Notes: generated from the letters alone by a model not told the origin. 53,765 bases of DNA from Prochlorococcus sp. AG-402-L23 (GCA_003216635.1 QCIO01000008.1:1-53765); one strand, 5' to 3'; counted from the first letter of the stretch, positions 1-7,877 are shown. Translations and numbers: made by a program.

Positions 1-333
1 TATTTGTGTTGTTATTTGCTCTGTATTTCCTAAAAGATCTACATAAGTCATTCTTCCAATAATTGAAATATCGTTATAGTTGACAGAATAAGAATCCAAA
101 TCCGTGTATATTCCTATTAAATAAGGAAAATTACTTTCTACTTCCCAAGTTGTTTCCTTTATATAATCTAATCCATCTGGATCTTCATATAGAAAATTTA
201 TATTTAAAGAATCCCCTACGTATACTTCTAAAGGATATTCTGGTAAAGGATATTCTGGAAATAACGTGAATGAATCATTATAAATTCTAATTGAAGCAAC
301 GCTTGATGAAATAAGATTATCTATAATTTCCAT
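1..333 (-). CDS. Start of a probable repeat-type surface/extracellular protein (partial)
   Basis: The minus-strand frame starts at an ATG at 333 and stays open for 111 codons to the window edge, so only the N-terminal part is visible. The residues are acidic and rich in Tyr, Asp, Ser and Ile (for example FPEYPLPEYPLEVY and FLYEDPDGLDY). This resembles the beta-rich repeats of giant bacterial adhesins or calcium-binding surface proteins. There is no signal peptide, so the ATG could be internal to a longer or broken gene. It is divergent from the glycosyltransferase at 486. The family is inferred from composition only. Confidence 0.45.
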   Translation of the reverse strand, partial: MEIIDNLISSSVASIRIYNDSFTLFPEYPLPEYPLEVYVGDSLNINFLYEDPDGLDYIKETTWEVESNFPYLIGIYTDLDSYSVNYNDISIIGRMTYVDLLGNTEQITTQI

Positions 334-485
334 CAACAAATTATTTTTGTTAATAATAAAAAAAAAACAACAAAAAGTAAAGTATATCTATTTATAGACC
401 TAATTTAAATATGTTTCTGGATTAATTATTTATAGTTTCGAAATGAAGTTTTTAGTATATTTTAATTAAATATTTTCAAAATAAT

Positions 486-1667
486 TTGAGTAAAATACTT
501 TTTGCAAATGCACATTCTTTATTTGATTATACAGACGGAGCCTCCAATAGTATTCGATTAATTTTAGAAGAATTATCACTGCTTGGACATCAAGTTTTTG
601 TCGTAACTGGATTAATTAGTAATGGTTTGGACGGCTTCGATTATTCAAAAGAGTTCTTCAAAAAAGACCAAAATGAAGAGATAAAAAGATTTAAAAATAA
701 TGGAATAAATTATTCTTTAGTAAAAACTAAAACATGGCAAAGACTTCAACTATCTTCATTAGAAGAGGAACTAATATATAGGGAAACTGAATCTATTATT
801 AAAAATAATAATATTAGTCTAATTATAGGTTGGGGCAATCTTTTACTTGAAGAATCTATATTTAGGAAAGCAAAAGATAATGACATTAAAATTTGTTTTT
901 ACTTAGTTAGTCCAAGTTATAAAGGTAAAAAAATATTTCTCATCAAGGATTCTGATTTTGCTATTACAGATAGTCAATCAACTTTAAATCTTTATAAGAA
1001 TGAATTCATCAAGCCTATTTTCGTGCTCCCAAAATTTCTAGAAAAAAGTCACAAAAATAACTTAAAAAATATAAAGAAAAAAAATAAATATAAATGTTTA
1101 TTCGTAAATCCACTTATCAAGAAAGGTTTAGAGCCCTTTATTTTAATCAGCCAATTTGCACATAAGAATAAAATGCCTTTAGATTTTATTTGTATAAATT
1201 CAAATAATAATTTAATTAATGAATTAAGCTTATTAAATTTTGATCCTAATCAATTACCTTCTAATATAAAAATAAAAAATTCGCAAATAAATAACTATGA
1301 ACTATTTAAGGACATAGATATTTTATTACTTCCATCGTTGTGGCATGAAAGTGGCTCAAGACTTATATGTGAAGCATATTCTTATGGTAAACCTGTAATT
1401 GGATTTAATACTGGAGGAACAGCAGAACTTATAGGCAAATTTAAAAATAATTTATTTGATTCACCAAAAGTTTATTTTGATAATAATTACATATTAAGAC
1501 TTCATGATTGGAACCCAATTCATATTTGTGAACGGATAAATGAAATAATAAATAATTATAAAAATGAGTCTGAAGAAATTACAAGTTTTTATGAAAGACT
1601 CGATTTAGATATAAACTGTAAAAAGAAATTAAATGAAGTTATAAATTTTGCTCAATCTATAAAATAA
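486..1667 (+). CDS. Glycosyltransferase, GT4 family (GT-B fold)
   Basis: A 393-residue protein with a TTG start. The N-terminal acceptor domain opens with a beta strand and glycine-rich loop (ILFANAH, then a segment containing DGAS). The C-terminal donor domain carries the family-4 E-x7-E motif, seen in HESGSRLICEAYSYGKPVIG, followed by GFNTGG. Such enzymes transfer a sugar from a nucleotide-sugar donor to a growing polysaccharide or glycan at the cytoplasmic face of the membrane. The substrate cannot be told. It is very AT-rich and stands alone beside a probable surface-protein gene, suggesting cell-surface modification in a variable region. Confidence 0.85.
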   Translation: MSKILFANAHSLFDYTDGASNSIRLILEELSLLGHQVFVVTGLISNGLDGFDYSKEFFKKDQNEEIKRFKNNGINYSLVKTKTWQRLQLSSLEEELIYRETESIIKNNNISLIIGWGNLLLEESIFRKAKDNDIKICFYLVSPSYKGKKIFLIKDSDFAITDSQSTLNLYKNEFIKPIFVLPKFLEKSHKNNLKNIKKKNKYKCLFVNPLIKKGLEPFILISQFAHKNKMPLDFICINSNNNLINELSLLNFDPNQLPSNIKIKNSQINNYELFKDIDILLLPSLWHESGSRLICEAYSYGKPVIGFNTGGTAELIGKFKNNLFDSPKVYFDNNYILRLHDWNPIHICERINEIINNYKNESEEITSFYERLDLDINCKKKLNEVINFAQSIK

Positions 1668-1959
1668 ATAGATTTGATTTTACAAAGAAATATTTTACAA
1701 ATTATTAACTTCAACAGATGAACCAAGATAAGTCATCGCAGCAATATATTCATTAATCTCAATTGTTTTCTGCACGACTTATGGAGTAACACTCAAGGGG
1801 TTTTCCATCGCCCCGACCATTTAAAAACCAATTCATACTAGCTAGTTACTCAGACTCGCTTTTTTTATGCCAAAAAAATATAAACTAAAAATATGGTCAT
1901 ATAGTGGTCAAATTTATTGAAAGTCGATCTACAATAGTGAACAATTAACTCTTCTTTTT
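1668..1959. other. Intergenic stretch with possible gene remnant
   Basis: 292 bp between the glycosyltransferase and a DUF3764 gene. The minus strand holds a short open frame of about two dozen codons, with the run EINEYIAAMTYLGSS, ending in TAA near 1699. It has only a GTG as possible start. The middle (about 1770-1860) is noticeably more GC-rich than its surroundings. A T7 run at 1859-1866 follows, without a strong hairpin. It may be the tail of a decayed gene or an RNA; I cannot decide. Confidence 0.25.
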
Positions 1960-2238
1960 ATGTCTCTTGAAACTACTGTTTTCACATTCAAAATCAGCGT
2001 CCCTTATGAAGAATGGGCTGCTGTTTATGACAGCGAAGAAAATATACAAATGAATAAAGAACGTGGAATTATTTGTTTATACAAAGGTGTCAAGAAAGAT
2101 GATCCAACCAGTGTAATTCTTATTGAGCAGGGTGAAGAAGGTAAATCAATATCTATGTTTAAAGATCCAGCAGTGAAACCATTAATTGAGAGTGCAGGTC
2201 ATATTTATGATTCAACTGTTATATCAAGTTATTTTTAA
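1960..2238 (+). CDS. DUF3764 family small protein
   Basis: A 92-residue cytoplasmic protein starting MSLETTVFTFKI. It has the hallmarks of the picocyanobacterial DUF3764 family: an N-terminal beta strand, a conserved EEWAAVYDSEEN segment, and a C-terminal PAVKPLIESAGHIYDST motif. Function is unknown; the shape suggests a small dimeric alpha/beta-barrel fold, which is inference. Two paralogues lie in this window (12424-12699 and 16713-16994), sharing the E-W/Y-x-x-x-x-D/N core and, in the latter, the ASGHIYAGT ending. It is monocistronic as far as can be seen. Confidence 0.8.
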   Translation: MSLETTVFTFKISVPYEEWAAVYDSEENIQMNKERGIICLYKGVKKDDPTSVILIEQGEEGKSISMFKDPAVKPLIESAGHIYDSTVISSYF

Positions 2239-2337
2239 ATTAATATTTCTAAAGTAAGTTTTAATTATTTTTTATCTATGCTTTTTTTAATTTCTTATAA
2301 GTTCTCTGATGCAAACGCGCAAGAGAAGTGAGCCAAA

Positions 2338-2562
2338 ATGCTAACAGAATGGTACGACAAAGGAGGTCCACAAAATAGACCAGAGAATTATGATGTTAAA
2401 TCTTGGATTTTCTTACCTCAACACGGAAAAGGTTACTCTGTGGTAGATACAGATTCTCTAGAAACTATTTGGCGTCAATGGCGACCTTGGAGAGAATTAA
2501 TGGAGATTACTATTGAACCTTGTGCAGATTTAGATGAAGCAGTTGCTCTATATCGTAAATGA
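2338..2562 (+). CDS. DUF3303-like small protein
   Basis: A 74-residue protein. An in-frame TGA six bases before the ATG fixes the start. The C-terminal half (STDSLETIWRQWRPW-type segment, then MEITIEPCADL) resembles the DUF3303 family, in which a short beta-strand protein ends with a 'WxxWxxL..fEV.PV' pattern. It is shorter than the 103-residue DUF3303 protein at 6772-7083 and may have lost part of the N-terminal strand. Function unknown. Confidence 0.65.
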   Translation: MLTEWYDKGGPQNRPENYDVKSWIFLPQHGKGYSVVDTDSLETIWRQWRPWRELMEITIEPCADLDEAVALYRK

Positions 2563-2691
2563 AACGCTTACTAGATATATAACGAGTAATTTTATATAAA
2601 TTCCCAACAATAATACTATTGCTAAACCTACTCCAATAATTGAATTTGGTTGCTTATGCCAAAGCTCATTTAAAATGCAATAAAAGAATTT
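2548..2691 (-). other. Weak open frame for a single-span membrane peptide
   Basis: An open frame of 48 codons, without an ATG, GTG or TTG start, encodes a clear membrane segment (IIGVGLAIVLLLGIYIK) followed by a short tail. It overlaps the end of the gene at 2338 by 15 bp. It resembles the small single-span proteins common in Prochlorococcus but begins directly after a TAG. It could be a decayed gene or use an unusual start. Confidence 0.2.
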
Positions 2692-2826
2692 CTAGACAAA
2701 AAAAGAGTAGAAAACCTGCATATGGTGGCTTGATTTCTCATCAGTAGCCAAAAGAATAAATAGCTTTTTAACCTATTTAGCTTTTTTATTTTTTAAGATA
2801 TAAATAGAATTAAATTTTCAAATTAA

Positions 2827-3081
2827 ATGAGTAAATTTAAAGATAACTTTTCAAGCGAAAGCTTTTATCCAGATAGTAATTATTATCTTGAAAAGGAGAA
2901 TACTTCTAAAGAGAAAATAATTTCAGAAGATCAAAAATTCAATGTCGGAGGAAATTTTGAATGGCCAAATACCTATTGGTTTATTGCCGAAAGAACAAAT
3001 GGAAGGCTTGCAATGATAGGTTTCATGGCTGTCATTATTAACTACACTTTATTTGGATGGATAGCTTATCCAATACTTTAA
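2827..3081 (+). CDS. hli: High-light-inducible protein (Hli/HLIP)
   Basis: An 84-residue single-helix chlorophyll a/b-binding-type protein. A variable acidic N-terminus is followed by the signature ERTNGRLAMIGFMA (residues about 58-71), with the Glu, Asn and Arg that bind chlorophyll and lock the helix, then a membrane span ending FGWIAYPIL. HLIPs sit in the thylakoid membrane with photosystem II assembly intermediates and dissipate excess energy. The next gene starts one base after this stop codon, so the two are probably co-transcribed. It is longer than the 42-residue versions at 36-37 kb. Confidence 0.9.
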   Translation: MSKFKDNFSSESFYPDSNYYLEKENTSKEKIISEDQKFNVGGNFEWPNTYWFIAERTNGRLAMIGFMAVIINYTLFGWIAYPIL

Positions 3082-3243
3082 GTGAGTAATTCTAATTTTG
3101 ATAAAAATGGTGTAGATAAGTCTGGAACACATTGGCTTCAATATGCTGCGTTTTTTGTAACTGCATTTGCTATTTATTTTGGCTGGGCATTTTTCAATGA
3201 TGCTAATTTCCACCATTTCGCTTTAAAAATATTTAAGTTCTAG
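3082..3243 (+). CDS. Small single-span membrane protein downstream of hli
   Basis: A 53-residue protein starting with GTG directly after the hli stop. It has a hydrophilic N-terminus, a membrane segment (WLQYAAFFVTAFAIYFGWAF), and a His-containing tail (DANFHHFALKIF). The zero-gap arrangement implies translational coupling with the upstream hli and a thylakoid role is possible. I do not recognise a named family. Confidence 0.65.
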   Translation: MSNSNFDKNGVDKSGTHWLQYAAFFVTAFAIYFGWAFFNDANFHHFALKIFKF

Positions 3244-3248
3244 AATTG

Positions 3249-3267
3249 TAATGGGTATAACCCATTA
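3249..3267 (+). terminator. Hairpin after the hli pair, without T-run
   Basis: A perfect 8-bp inverted repeat (TAATGGGT / ACCCATTA) with a 3-base loop begins six bases after the stop at 3243. There is no T-run, so it may protect the 3' end of the mRNA rather than terminate on its own. Confidence 0.35.
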
Positions 3268-3465
3268 AGTTATTGTGTGATGCGTTGGAAAGTAGACTTT
3301 TATCCTTAAAAAAGTAGTTACTAGGTCTATTTCTTCTTTTTTAATTCAAATACATAAATGATAAAAAGGTTTATAGAAAATAGAAAAGATAGAGATCAAT
3401 TTTTTTTATATGTTTATTGATTCTTGGGGGGGGCAATTCTTTATTGGGCATAGAACCCATCTGTT

Positions 3466-3741
3466 ATGACATCACGAGAAGAATTTAAAATTAAAATTGG
3501 AAAAAATTTATTGCTCAGTGCTGATAAAGAACAGAGGAGGTTTGGACAAAAAAGAGAGCGAGGACTGCTAATCCTTAAAAAGTGGTCAAATAATCCTCAA
3601 TTACAAACTAATAGCTGCGCAAGTACTAAGCATTTAATAATATTTAAATTATTTCTTCCAAAATCGAAACGTATAAATCTTACATTTTTTGCTACCCAAT
3701 TAACTTTATTTTCCCAATTACTTTTATGGTTTTTTGATTAG
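3466..3741 (+). CDS. Hypothetical protein, doubtful
   Basis: An open frame of 91 codons from ATG. The first 40 residues are charged and protein-like (REEFKIKIGKNLLLSADKEQRRFGQKRERGLL). The rest is low-complexity and hydrophobic and may be out-of-frame read-through after a mutation. It overlaps the 3' end of rluF by 4 bp. No family recognised. An 8-G tract lies just upstream. Confidence 0.3.
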   Translation: MTSREEFKIKIGKNLLLSADKEQRRFGQKRERGLLILKKWSNNPQLQTNSCASTKHLIIFKLFLPKSKRINLTFFATQLTLFSQLLLWFFD

Positions 3742-4514
3742 TCATATGTTTTTGAGGAGTTTTCGAGTAATCCATTTAATTCTAAGATTTCTTCTTTACT
3801 AAATTCTCTATATTCTCCTATTGGCACGTCTAACTTAATATTCATAATTCTTACACGCTTTAATGATAATACTCTATATCCTAATGCCTCACACATTCTT
3901 CTAATCTGGCGGTTAAGTCCCTGTGTGAGTATTATTTTAAAATTTCTTGAACCCAATTGTTTTACAAAACAATTTCTAGTTCTTGTACCTAATATTTCAA
4001 CTCCATTACTCATGCTTTGAATAAAGTCACTATTAATCGGACGATTAACTTTTACAATGTATTCTTTTTCATGATTATTTCTTGCTCTGAGTATTTTATT
4101 TACGATATCTCCATCATTGGTTAAAAAAATCAAACCCTCACTGAGCTTATCTAATCTTCCAATAGGGAAAATTCTTTTAGGATATTTAATGAAATCAATT
4201 ACATTATTTGGTTCTACTTTTCTATCTGTTGTGCAAACAATTCCTACAGGTTTATTAAACGCTAAGTATGTGTTTTTTTGTCTCTTTGATTTTTCTATTC
4301 TTTGACCTTTAACTTCTACTTGATCACTTTCTTCTACTTTGGCGCCAATTTCTGAAATTTTGCCATTAATGGTTACCTTACCTTCTAAGATTAATCTATC
4401 TGCTTCTCTTCTAGAACAATAACCGACTTCGCTTAAATATTTATTTATTCTGGTAGCCATTTTGGATGTTTCTTTTTTATCTGCACTTAAAAAATAATTT
4501 ATTAATCTCTTCAT
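3738..4514 (-). CDS. rluF: 23S rRNA pseudouridine synthase, RluF-like
   Basis: Converts a uridine of 23S rRNA to pseudouridine. An N-terminal S4 RNA-binding domain (RINKYLSEVGYCSRREADRL) leads into the RsuA-type catalytic domain with the GRLD motif (FPIGRLDKLSEGLIFLTNDGD; catalytic Asp in GRLD) and the conserved LTQGLNRQIRRMCEALGYRV segment. The sequence runs parallel to E. coli RluF in these motifs, including ILRARNNHEKEYIVKV. The 258-residue frame opens with 18 extra residues. The internal ATG at 4460 (MATRINKYL) matches family starts better and may be the true one. Confidence 0.85.
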   Translation of the reverse strand: MKRLINYFLSADKKETSKMATRINKYLSEVGYCSRREADRLILEGKVTINGKISEIGAKVEESDQVEVKGQRIEKSKRQKNTYLAFNKPVGIVCTTDRKVEPNNVIDFIKYPKRIFPIGRLDKLSEGLIFLTNDGDIVNKILRARNNHEKEYIVKVNRPINSDFIQSMSNGVEILGTRTRNCFVKQLGSRNFKIILTQGLNRQIRRMCEALGYRVLSLKRVRIMNIKLDVPIGEYREFSKEEILELNGLLENSSKTYD

Positions 4515-4610
4515 ATTTTAGATCGTCTGTCAATTTTAGTTAATATTCTCATTATTGAATTTCAAATTAATTTCATCAGTAATTTCTACCGCACAGATCT
4601 AACTCTCTTT

Positions 4611-4856
4611 TTAAGTCCAATTTTTTTCAATTTTCCTCCATCCCTTAGAAAGTAATCTTTCATAAATTTCTCTAGCTAAATCTATTTCAACAGAAACTGT
4701 ATTTGTCATTACGGGTGGTTTGTTTCCTAATTCCCCGACTATTTTTCCAGTATCTATAAACATATATTCAAAAACTCCATCAATACTCTTATCGTTTTTC
4801 ATAAATCTTTTAACTTCTGAACTATTTGAATTAATCAACCAATAAGATTTAGCCAT
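4611..4856 (-). CDS. DUF1651 family small protein
   Basis: An 81-residue protein beginning MAKSYWLINSN and ending YERLLSKGWRKIEKNW. This is the typical DUF1651 layout: an aromatic N-terminal strand, a central FIDTGK segment and a C-terminal W-x-x-L-x-x-x-GW-x-x-V/I. The family is confined, to my knowledge, to marine picocyanobacteria and has no known function. A second member is at 21639-21908. It lies 32 bp downstream of the SRAP gene on the same strand. Confidence 0.7.
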   Translation of the reverse strand: MAKSYWLINSNSSEVKRFMKNDKSIDGVFEYMFIDTGKIVGELGNKPPVMTNTVSVEIDLAREIYERLLSKGWRKIEKNWT

Positions 4857-4888
4857 TAATCTAACCTTGGAATTAGTAAGCGTTCCAT

Positions 4889-5527
4889 TTAAAACAAACT
4901 CATTTGATCAATTTCTTTTTTCTTTACATCCTCTACTAGCCAACCATCAGGGGACCAACTCATCATGATTGCAAATAATCCTCTTAATTCATCTGCATCT
5001 TTAACTTGCTCTGTCCATTGTTCCTCATATCCATTAGGAACGATCACAGGCATGCGGTGATGTAAAGGTTTAATTAAATCATTTGGTTCAGTTGTTAAAA
5101 CGCAGCAACTCTCAAGTTCTGCCCCATCTGGTGAAGTCCACTTACTCCAAATTCCGCCCAACCAAAAAGTCTCATAATTCGATTTTCGAACACGATATTT
5201 TTTTTCAAAAAAACCGCTCGCAGGTATTAGACACCTTTTATGTTTCCAACTTCCACTAAATAATTTTTTTTCTTCTACGGTTTCTGATCTTGCATTAAAT
5301 GGTCTTGGTCTCTCTTTATCAAATGGGTCTCTGGCCCAAGGAGAAATAAAGCCCCATGTCATAAAAGTAGTTTTAATTCTTCCTTCGTTTTTAATTACAA
5401 GAACAGGATCATTAGGTCTTATTAGACTTTGAGTATCATATTTAGAATCAAGTCCACTTGGATAGTCTTGTTTCAAAACCTTTGGCAACTTCTCAAATTT
5501 AGTTTTCAGCTCAAATCTTCCGCACAT
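4889..5527 (-). CDS. SRAP domain protein (YedK/HMCES family), abasic-site DNA-protein crosslinking
   Basis: A 212-residue SRAP protein. Cys2, exposed after removal of Met1, is the residue that forms a thiazolidine crosslink with abasic sites in single-stranded DNA. The other active-site elements are visible: NARSE (about residues 79-83), the glutamate in ASGFFEK, and the histidine in HHRMPVI. The protein shields abasic sites during replication. Length is normal for a bacterial YedK. In a high-light surface organism a role in photodamage tolerance is plausible (inference). Confidence 0.93.
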   Translation of the reverse strand: MCGRFELKTKFEKLPKVLKQDYPSGLDSKYDTQSLIRPNDPVLVIKNEGRIKTTFMTWGFISPWARDPFDKERPRPFNARSETVEEKKLFSGSWKHKRCLIPASGFFEKKYRVRKSNYETFWLGGIWSKWTSPDGAELESCCVLTTEPNDLIKPLHHRMPVIVPNGYEEQWTEQVKDADELRGLFAIMMSWSPDGWLVEDVKKKEIDQMSLF

Positions 5528-5717
5528 TGATTTTTAAAATATTTTTAAAACTCACTTAAAAAAACAGTAAATTTACCTTATTTTAGATCTACTTTCAGTT
5601 TTCTCAAATAAAAAAGAATCTTTTGATCATAGAAAGTTTTTTATCCAAATAATTAAGAGAAAATATAGATATTGAAAAGTTTCCTCAAATTTAATTTGAA
5701 TGTTTCAAACTTGAGTT

Positions 5718-5864
5718 ATGACAGATCCTATTCTTTATTTATCTATGTTATTGGGATTTGGAGGAGTTTATGTATTAATCTCTTCCTTCCATGATGATGA
5801 CGATGGTGATGATGATGGAGAAAAATATATTTATAGTATCGTACAAACTAATTTAGCAAGATAG
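5718..5864 (+). CDS. Small membrane protein with acidic Asp-rich tract
   Basis: 48 codons from ATG. One N-terminal membrane span (LYLSMLLGFGGVYVLISS) is followed by a run of histidine and aspartates (HDDDDGDDDGE) and a short tail. The Asp cluster could bind divalent cations; that is a guess. The span-plus-acidic-tail design also appears in the 37-residue protein at 7911. Confidence 0.65.
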   Translation: MTDPILYLSMLLGFGGVYVLISSFHDDDDGDDDGEKYIYSIVQTNLAR

Positions 5865-5873
5865 TTGATTTGT

Positions 5874-6089
5874 TTATAAAAACAAATTATCTACAAAAAG
5901 TTTCTGGCAAAAACAGGCTACCACTGAAAATAGTTTTATAGGAGTAACGGAAATATTGTCTTTCTTTGCGAAATCTACCTGACAATTATATTTATTTTTA
6001 AATTTAGTTGTTGGTCCTCTATCCGTATATGTTTGTGCCTTAAACCGTACATTTTTATTAGTCGATTGATAAGCATGCCTAGTTAGAAC
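5874..6089 (-). pseudogene. Open frame without start, possible gene remnant
   Basis: 72 open codons on the minus strand with a protein-like composition in the first two thirds (YTDRGPTTKFKNKY, then CQVDFAKKDNISVTPI). There is no ATG, GTG or TTG in a usable position. It could be the truncated C-terminal end of a secreted protein. The frame lies antisense to the leader of the gene at 6114. Confidence 0.2.
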
Positions 6090-6113
6090 TTAGTGGTAAC
6101 GGAGATAAATTAA

Positions 6114-6299
6114 ATGCCTTCAACACCAATAAAATCTTGTAATAAATATGTGTTGAGTTACAAAGATTCAACAAATAAGACACATGAAGTTGGCTTCTAC
6201 GCGCGCGATGCATACGATTGCCTAATGCTTGCGAGAGAATTCAACACTTACGTACATGACAATCCAGGATCTGTAATCAGAATCCAACAAAAATTTTGA
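6114..6299 (+). CDS. Conserved hypothetical small protein
   Basis: A 61-residue soluble protein (MPSTPIKSCNKYVLSY start) with a two-strand, one-helix look. The central segment YARDAYDCLMLAREFN is probably a helix. No signal peptide or membrane span. A purine-rich ACGGAG lies upstream as ribosome site. The following gene starts 11 bp after the stop with its own GAGG, so the two form a likely operon. Function unknown. Confidence 0.65.
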   Translation: MPSTPIKSCNKYVLSYKDSTNKTHEVGFYARDAYDCLMLAREFNTYVHDNPGSVIRIQQKF

Positions 6300-6310
6300 G
6301 GAAATTAATT

Positions 6311-6475
6311 ATGAATTTAAAAAGATCACCATTCGCAATTCAAGATAAAAATTCAAGAGATCTTGACAATGCAAAAGATTATCCAACAATTGCAGATTTA
6401 ATGAAAGAACAGAAAGTTCCACATCATTACGCAAATACAGTTCACCATCGTAGAGATTTAGACTCTCTCGGTTAG
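6311..6475 (+). CDS. Conserved hypothetical small protein, second gene of pair
   Basis: 54 residues from ATG. A GAGG ribosome site overlaps the end of the upstream gene. The protein is hydrophilic and ends in a His/Arg-rich stretch (VPHHYANTVHHRRDL), suggesting nucleic-acid or metal contact, which is inference only. Too short for confident family placement. Confidence 0.6.
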   Translation: MNLKRSPFAIQDKNSRDLDNAKDYPTIADLMKEQKVPHHYANTVHHRRDLDSLG

Positions 6476-6543
6476 TTTACGAGAATGGCTATTTACTAAT
6501 TTTTAAAAATTAACGATTATGATTAATGCGATTTGCAATTCAT

Positions 6544-6711
6544 TCATAGAATAATATTTTCTGCCTCAAGTTTTTTTTTAAGCTCTATGGGCATATATGC
6601 AATATCTTTTTTTATTGCATTAATGGCATCTCTATACTTTTCAGGTTCAGCTAATAGCATTTTTATTAAAATGTATTGACTTTCTATTTCTTCAGAAGAA
6701 AATTTTCCCAT
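6544..6711 (-). CDS. Small hypothetical protein, helical
   Basis: 55 residues from ATG (MGKFSSEEIESQYILIK). Charged and entirely helix-forming, with no membrane span. It is followed on the same strand by nothing closer than rluF's neighbours. A 60-bp gap separates it from the DUF3303 gene upstream. Function unknown. Confidence 0.55.
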   Translation of the reverse strand: MGKFSSEEIESQYILIKMLLAEPEKYRDAINAIKKDIAYMPIELKKKLEAENIIL

Positions 6712-6771
6712 AAAAAATAAGTACTCCCCTTTTATTTTAGTTCAACAGTCAAACACTAAAAAGATCAACTA

Positions 6772-7083
6772 TTAGTTAGAGGCTGCTGCAATTTCTTTAT
6801 GGACAGAAAGAAATTCTTTATCAGTTAGAACTGGTGTAACTTCAATTTCTACGCCAAAATTATCGACCCAGATACTACTCCATTTCCAAATGTTCTGATG
6901 GTTTGAAGATTCAACTATCGCCCAACCATTAGCTCCCTCAGGATTTACTACTCGATTAAGAACTTTAAACCCATCAAATTCATCACCTTCGCAACCTCCT
7001 TCAACAAAACCCGCAAAAGCTTCTGCCCCTTGCATATGACTTTCTTGATCTGGAAATTGCCAGTGAACTATGTAAGTTTGCAT
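6772..7083 (-). CDS. DUF3303 family protein
   Basis: A 103-residue protein starting MQTYIVHWQFPDQESHMQG and continuing to KWSSIWVDNFGVEIEVTPVL. This is the DUF3303 pattern of an N-terminal beta strand, a central glycine-rich acidic loop (EGGCEGDEFDGF) and a conserved W-x-x-x-x-D-x-x-x-x-E-x-x-P-V end. Small alpha/beta ferredoxin-like fold expected. Function unknown. The related 74-residue protein at 2338 looks like a shortened relative. Confidence 0.8.
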   Translation of the reverse strand: MQTYIVHWQFPDQESHMQGAEAFAGFVEGGCEGDEFDGFKVLNRVVNPEGANGWAIVESSNHQNIWKWSSIWVDNFGVEIEVTPVLTDKEFLSVHKEIAAASN

Positions 7084-7196
7084 TAATAAGATTATTTTTT
7101 TAATTATTAATTATCGAATTTAAAAATTAAATAAAAAGTCTTTAAACACTAATTAAAAACTTATCAGACAAAGAGGTAAAATAACAAAAAAAAAGA

Positions 7197-7379
7197 CTCT
7201 TACGAGCCTAGGTGATGGGGACTCCTATAATGACAAATTAATCAGAAACAAACAACCCCATCAATAGGTAATTTTAAATACTTACAAACACCATATGTAG
7301 TGCTAGAATTTTATAAAAGGCTGGGTGATGGGGATTATACCGCTTTTTGATTGGGGCGAAACTAACGCCCTTTTTTTTT
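7197..7379 (+). ncRNA. Candidate small RNA region with repeated GGTGATGGGGA element
   Basis: No convincing gene lies between 7084 and 7377. An 11-base element GGTGATGGGGA occurs twice (7211-7221 and 7324-7334), and its near-complement CCCCATCA lies between them (7256-7263). The middle can therefore pair with either copy. A promoter-like TTACAA (7282) - 16 bp - TAGAAT (7304) precedes the second copy. A strong intrinsic terminator ends at 7379. The minimal transcript would be about 64 nt from near 7316; a longer one would span both copies. Confidence 0.5.
7353..7379 (+). terminator. Rho-independent terminator
   Basis: GC-rich stem GGGCG / CGCCC (7354-7358 and 7366-7370) with a 7-base loop, followed by nine T. 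This is the strongest plus-strand terminator in this part of the window. There is no annotated gene directly upstream, which implies a non-coding transcript. Confidence 0.8.
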
Positions 7380-7551
7380 GGGAAAATTTACTTTAATCAA
7401 TAAAGCTAAATCGAGGATTAAAGTATTTGAACCTTTTAAAGATAGTTCTAATCACTCTTCAATGATTAATATAATGTTAATTTCTTATGGTTTTGTTTTT
7501 AAGCGATCAAGTAAGCCAGTTATGAAAGGCTCTAGGGTAGAATATATCTAA
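7378..7551 (+). CDS. Possible small basic protein, TTG start
   Basis: 57 codons open from a TTG that overlaps the terminator's T-run. The translation (NKAKSRIKVFEPFKDSS, later FVFKRSSKPVMKG) is basic and plausible. There is no ribosome site and the start is poor. An internal ATG at about 7462 would give a 30-residue peptide. Weakly supported. Confidence 0.25.
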   Translation: MGKFTLINKAKSRIKVFEPFKDSSNHSSMINIMLISYGFVFKRSSKPVMKGSRVEYI

Positions 7552-7709
7552 GAAGTGAGGAAAGAATATAAAAATCTATTAGAGTAAGCTAGGAGAAAAA
7601 CTTATAAATTCAATAGTTTTTTTAAAAAAATGGTGAATAGGTACTTTACCTAGAATTTGACATCATTAAAATTTAATTGCTAGATAAGATTCAGAATGGA
7701 GGACTTACT

Positions 7710-7877
7710 TTGAAAAAAAATATTTATTCAAATATTAAAGATTCAGATGCTTTGGAAAGTTTTTTTGAATGTATAACTTCTTGTAGCATCAATTGTGAGG
7801 GAGTAGATTGCACAACAGCATGTTATGTAAAACATTTAGAACCAAACAATATCGATTACCCTTTAAAATTTTCATAA
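7710..7877 (+). CDS. Cysteine-rich 55-residue protein
   Basis: A perfect GGAGG ribosome site (7698-7702) sits 7 bases before a TTG at 7710, so this is chosen over the TTG at 7677. The product is 55 residues, hydrophilic, with five cysteines packed in CITSCSINCEGVDCTTAC. The spacing (C-x3-C-x4-C-x4-C-x3-C) would suit metal or iron-sulphur binding or disulphides. No signal peptide, so it is probably cytoplasmic. I do not recognise a named family. Confidence 0.65.
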   Translation: MKKNIYSNIKDSDALESFFECITSCSINCEGVDCTTACYVKHLEPNNIDYPLKFS

